Assembly (NCBI GenBank): GCA_003216195.1 | Contig: QCJF01000002.1 | Location: forward strand, 93,187 to 157,186 | Length of the DNA: 64,000 bases | Reading direction: 5' to 3' | Source of the DNA: Pelagibacteraceae bacterium AG-404-P08 | GTDB lineage: Bacteria > Pseudomonadota > Alphaproteobacteria > HIMB59 | Shown here: positions 62,359 through 64,000 of the stretch, one piece after another | Layout: every line of letters starts with the position of its first letter | Position numbering within the stretch: the stretch's first letter is position 1 | Program-made: the position numbers and the translations under genes | The notes under the pieces: model-generated | Told to the model about the DNA's origin: nothing | Seen by the model: the letters and a program-made list of their open reading frames with translations, nothing else | Database searches by the model: none

Positions 62359-64000
62359 TAATTTTTTTTACTAATTTTTTATTTTTTATTTTTTCGTTGA
62401 CCTTCGAAATATTTATCAAATTATCATATATATCATTAATCTCGTAATCTATTTGTGTTTGATAAGTTGTAACAAACTTCCCATTTATTTGTATAGGTAA
62501 ATCAATATTTTTTTCTTTTATAAAAGATTTATCAATTTCAGGCCAATTATATTTTTCAATTTTGTCTTCGAACAGTTGTGTAAAAATTTTATCTATAAAT
62601 GAGGGGAATAGAGGATACAAACAAATTAAGATTTTTTTTCCTAGATCATTGTGGATATCAGTTTGGTTTTTCTCCATATAATTAAAGAGTGTAAAAATAT
62701 TCGCTATGTATTTATTTAATGATAAATTTGAAATATTGTAATCCATATCGTATAAGCATTTATAAATAAATTTTTGATTATCTTCTGTTGGGTTTTTTGT
62801 ATTGGTATCGCTTGAAAAAAACCTTTCTATTCTATTAGTTAAATTTTTTGAGCTTTGAATTCCTGCATCTGTCCATTCTAGATCTCTATCAGGGGGTGAA
62901 TCTGAAATCATGAAAGCCCTAGTTGCACTAACACCGTAATTTTTAATTATCTCTTCAGGATCAACAACATTTTTTTTTGATTTTGACATTTTTTCAGATG
63001 GACCCTCTATAATCTTTTGATTTGTTGATATCTGGACTAATTCATTATTTTTTATTGCAACATCAATTGGTAAAACCCAGGAGCCAACCTCATTTTTGTA
63101 AGTTTTATGGGTTATCATACCTTGTGTAAATAACTCTTTAAATGGTTCAGATACTTTTAACTTATAAATATCTCTTAGCGCTTTTGTAAAAAACCTTGCA
63201 TATAGTAAATGCAATATTGCATGTTCAATACCTCCAATATATTTGTCAACAGGCATCAACTTATTAACAATTTCCCTATCAAAAGGTTCTTTTGAATTTT
63301 TATTATCAAGGAACCTTATGAAGTACCAAGAAGAGTCAACAAAAGTATCAAAAGTATCTGTCTCTCTTAAGGCTTTTTTTCCTGTTTTTGAGCATATAAT
63401 ACTTCTCCAGTTATTCTCTTTAAGTAGAGGGTTTCCTTTACCGTCCATTTTGATGTCGTACGGCAACTCAACAGGTAACTCCTCTTTGTCTAAGACTCTA
63501 AAACTTCCATCTTCATAATAAATTACTGGTATTGGGCAACCCCAATATCTTTGTCTCGAAACACCCCAGTCTCTTAACTTATAGTTAACTTTTCTGTTAC
63601 CTAATTTTTCTTTTTCCAAATAATTTACAATTGCTTCTATTGCTTGATCTTTTTTTAATCCGTCAAGAAATTTTGAGTTAATCATAATTCCATCATCTGT
63701 GTAAGGAAGGTCAGCATCAGAACAATCCAAAACTTTTTTTATGGGAAGTTTATATTTTACTGCAAAATCGTAATCTCTCTCATCATGAGCAGGGCACCCA
63801 AAAATTGCACCCTGGCCATATGTGTCTAAGACAAAATTTGCAATAAAAACTGGGATTATTTCACCAGTGACTGGATTTATTGATTTTACTGGTAATTCAT
63901 ATCCAATTTTTTCTTTATCATCACATTTATCAAATTCTGCTTTAATAGAGTCAATTTTATTAACATCAATAAACTTTCTTAAAATCTCATGATTTATTGA
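62321..64000 (-). CDS. leuS: Leucyl-tRNA synthetase, C-terminal 559 residues
   Basis: A class I synthetase whose N-terminal part lies beyond the right edge; the frame is open across 63731-64000 without any start, so the gene is cut by the window, not broken. Visible: the CP1 editing domain ([19 protein letters not shown]), the segment [19 protein letters not shown], the KMSKS loop ([17 protein letters not shown]) and the anticodon-binding helical and C-terminal domains. It overlaps lptE by 38 bases. Confidence 0.98.
   Translation of the reverse strand, partial: SINHEILRKFIDVNKIDSIKAEFDKCDDKEKIGYELPVKSINPVTGEIIPVFIANFVLDTYGQGAIFGCPAHDERDYDFAVKYKLPIKKVLDCSDADLPYTDDGIMINSKFLDGLKKDQAIEAIVNYLEKEKLGNRKVNYKLRDWGVSRQRYWGCPIPVIYYEDGSFRVLDKEELPVELPYDIKMDGKGNPLLKENNWRSIICSKTGKKALRETDTFDTFVDSSWYFIRFLDNKNSKEPFDREIVNKLMPVDKYIGGIEHAILHLLYARFFTKALRDIYKLKVSEPFKELFTQGMITHKTYKNEVGSWVLPIDVAIKNNELVQISTNQKIIEGPSEKMSKSKKNVVDPEEIIKNYGVSATRAFMISDSPPDRDLEWTDAGIQSSKNLTNRIERFFSSDTNTKNPTEDNQKFIYKCLYDMDYNISNLSLNKYIANIFTLFNYMEKNQTDIHNDLGKKILICLYPLFPSFIDKIFTQLFEDKIEKYNWPEIDKSFIKEKNIDLPIQINGKFVTTYQTQIDYEINDIYDNLINISKVNEKIKNKKLVKKINVQNKIINLIFN

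Noticed and set aside
63728..63730. Apparent start of leuS at 63730
   Set aside because: The reading frame continues without a stop to the window edge with clear editing-domain motifs, so the TTG there is internal.
1..64000. CRISPR arrays, tRNA or rRNA genes, insertion sequences, prophage genes
   Set aside because: I looked through the gaps on both strands and found no regularly spaced repeats, no tRNA T-loop plus CCA-type structures, and no transposase, integrase or phage proteins.

Overview
The window is compact, very AT-rich bacterial chromosome. Intergenic gaps are short (none over 300 bases; the longest are 51734-51967 and 30709-30931), many genes overlap by a few bases, and TTG/GTG starts are common. 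Gene order points to Alphaproteobacteria: maf-aroE-coaE-dnaQ-Tim44-smr, hslVU beside hisBHAF, hrcA-grpE-dnaK-dnaJ, and rho / mnmE-mnmG-rsmG-parA-parB / holA-lptE-leuS. Proteorhodopsin, complete retinal synthesis and strong streamlining suggest a surface-ocean lineage of the SAR11/HIMB59/AEGEAN-169 kind; the exact clade is inference. I see no rRNA, tRNA, CRISPR array, insertion sequence or prophage.

Layout. 1-2100 (minus): DUF47/PhoU-like protein, Pit phosphate permease and the N-terminus of a PAS-containing membrane sensor, a small phosphate module. 2215-7276 (plus): glnD, trpS, an Nfu-type Fe-S scaffold and a Bax-like glucosaminidase. 7269-11447: secreted polysaccharide deacetylase, tsaB, msrA, DUF2805, an SMP-30 family protein and two small exported proteins. 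11531-19339: the phototrophy island. Proteorhodopsin is followed by a strong terminator and crtI-crtB-crtY-blh, with a prenyl diphosphate synthase on one flank and ispH on the other, so late isoprenoid, carotenoid, retinal and opsin genes lie within 8 kb. 19372-24823: pyruvate carboxylase, nth, DUF2244, dapB. 24898-28570: a 56-residue membrane protein, exported rhodanese, cytochrome c'-like protein, tungstate ABC transporter, cytochrome b561. 28575-30708: two PLP enzymes of cysteine/cystathionine metabolism. 30932-34652: TPR and DUF4864 exported proteins, DMT and MFS transporters, ogt. 34652-40789: dnaJ, dnaK, grpE, hrcA (minus) and rph, rdgB (plus). 40764-43216: LpoA-like lipoprotein, rsmI, BON lipoprotein. 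43217-51733: HIT protein, hisFAHB, hslVU, smr, Tim44-like, dnaQ, coaE, aroE, maf. 51968-64000: rho, a two-gene insertion, mnmE-mnmG-rsmG-parA-parB, then holA, lptE and leuS (incomplete at the window edge).

How it works together. Proteorhodopsin (Asp acceptor, Glu donor, Gln at the tuning site: predicted blue-absorbing proton pump) can receive retinal made locally from GGPP through lycopene and beta-carotene. The right end is a chromosome-segregation neighbourhood: parAB lies with a perfect 16-base parS built into the first codons of mnmG, and the divergent maf/rho gap is a candidate, unproven, replication origin.

Most notable oddities: parS encoding the MnmG N-terminus; a pair of related hairpins at 30832-30881 and 34122-34167 presenting a CCUCCU-type loop, one of them forming the tail of ogt; a much shortened holA; a DnaJ lacking its first CxxCxGxG repeat; an SMP-30 protein with its metal-ligand Glu changed to Gln; and an endonuclease III with a non-standard cysteine cluster.
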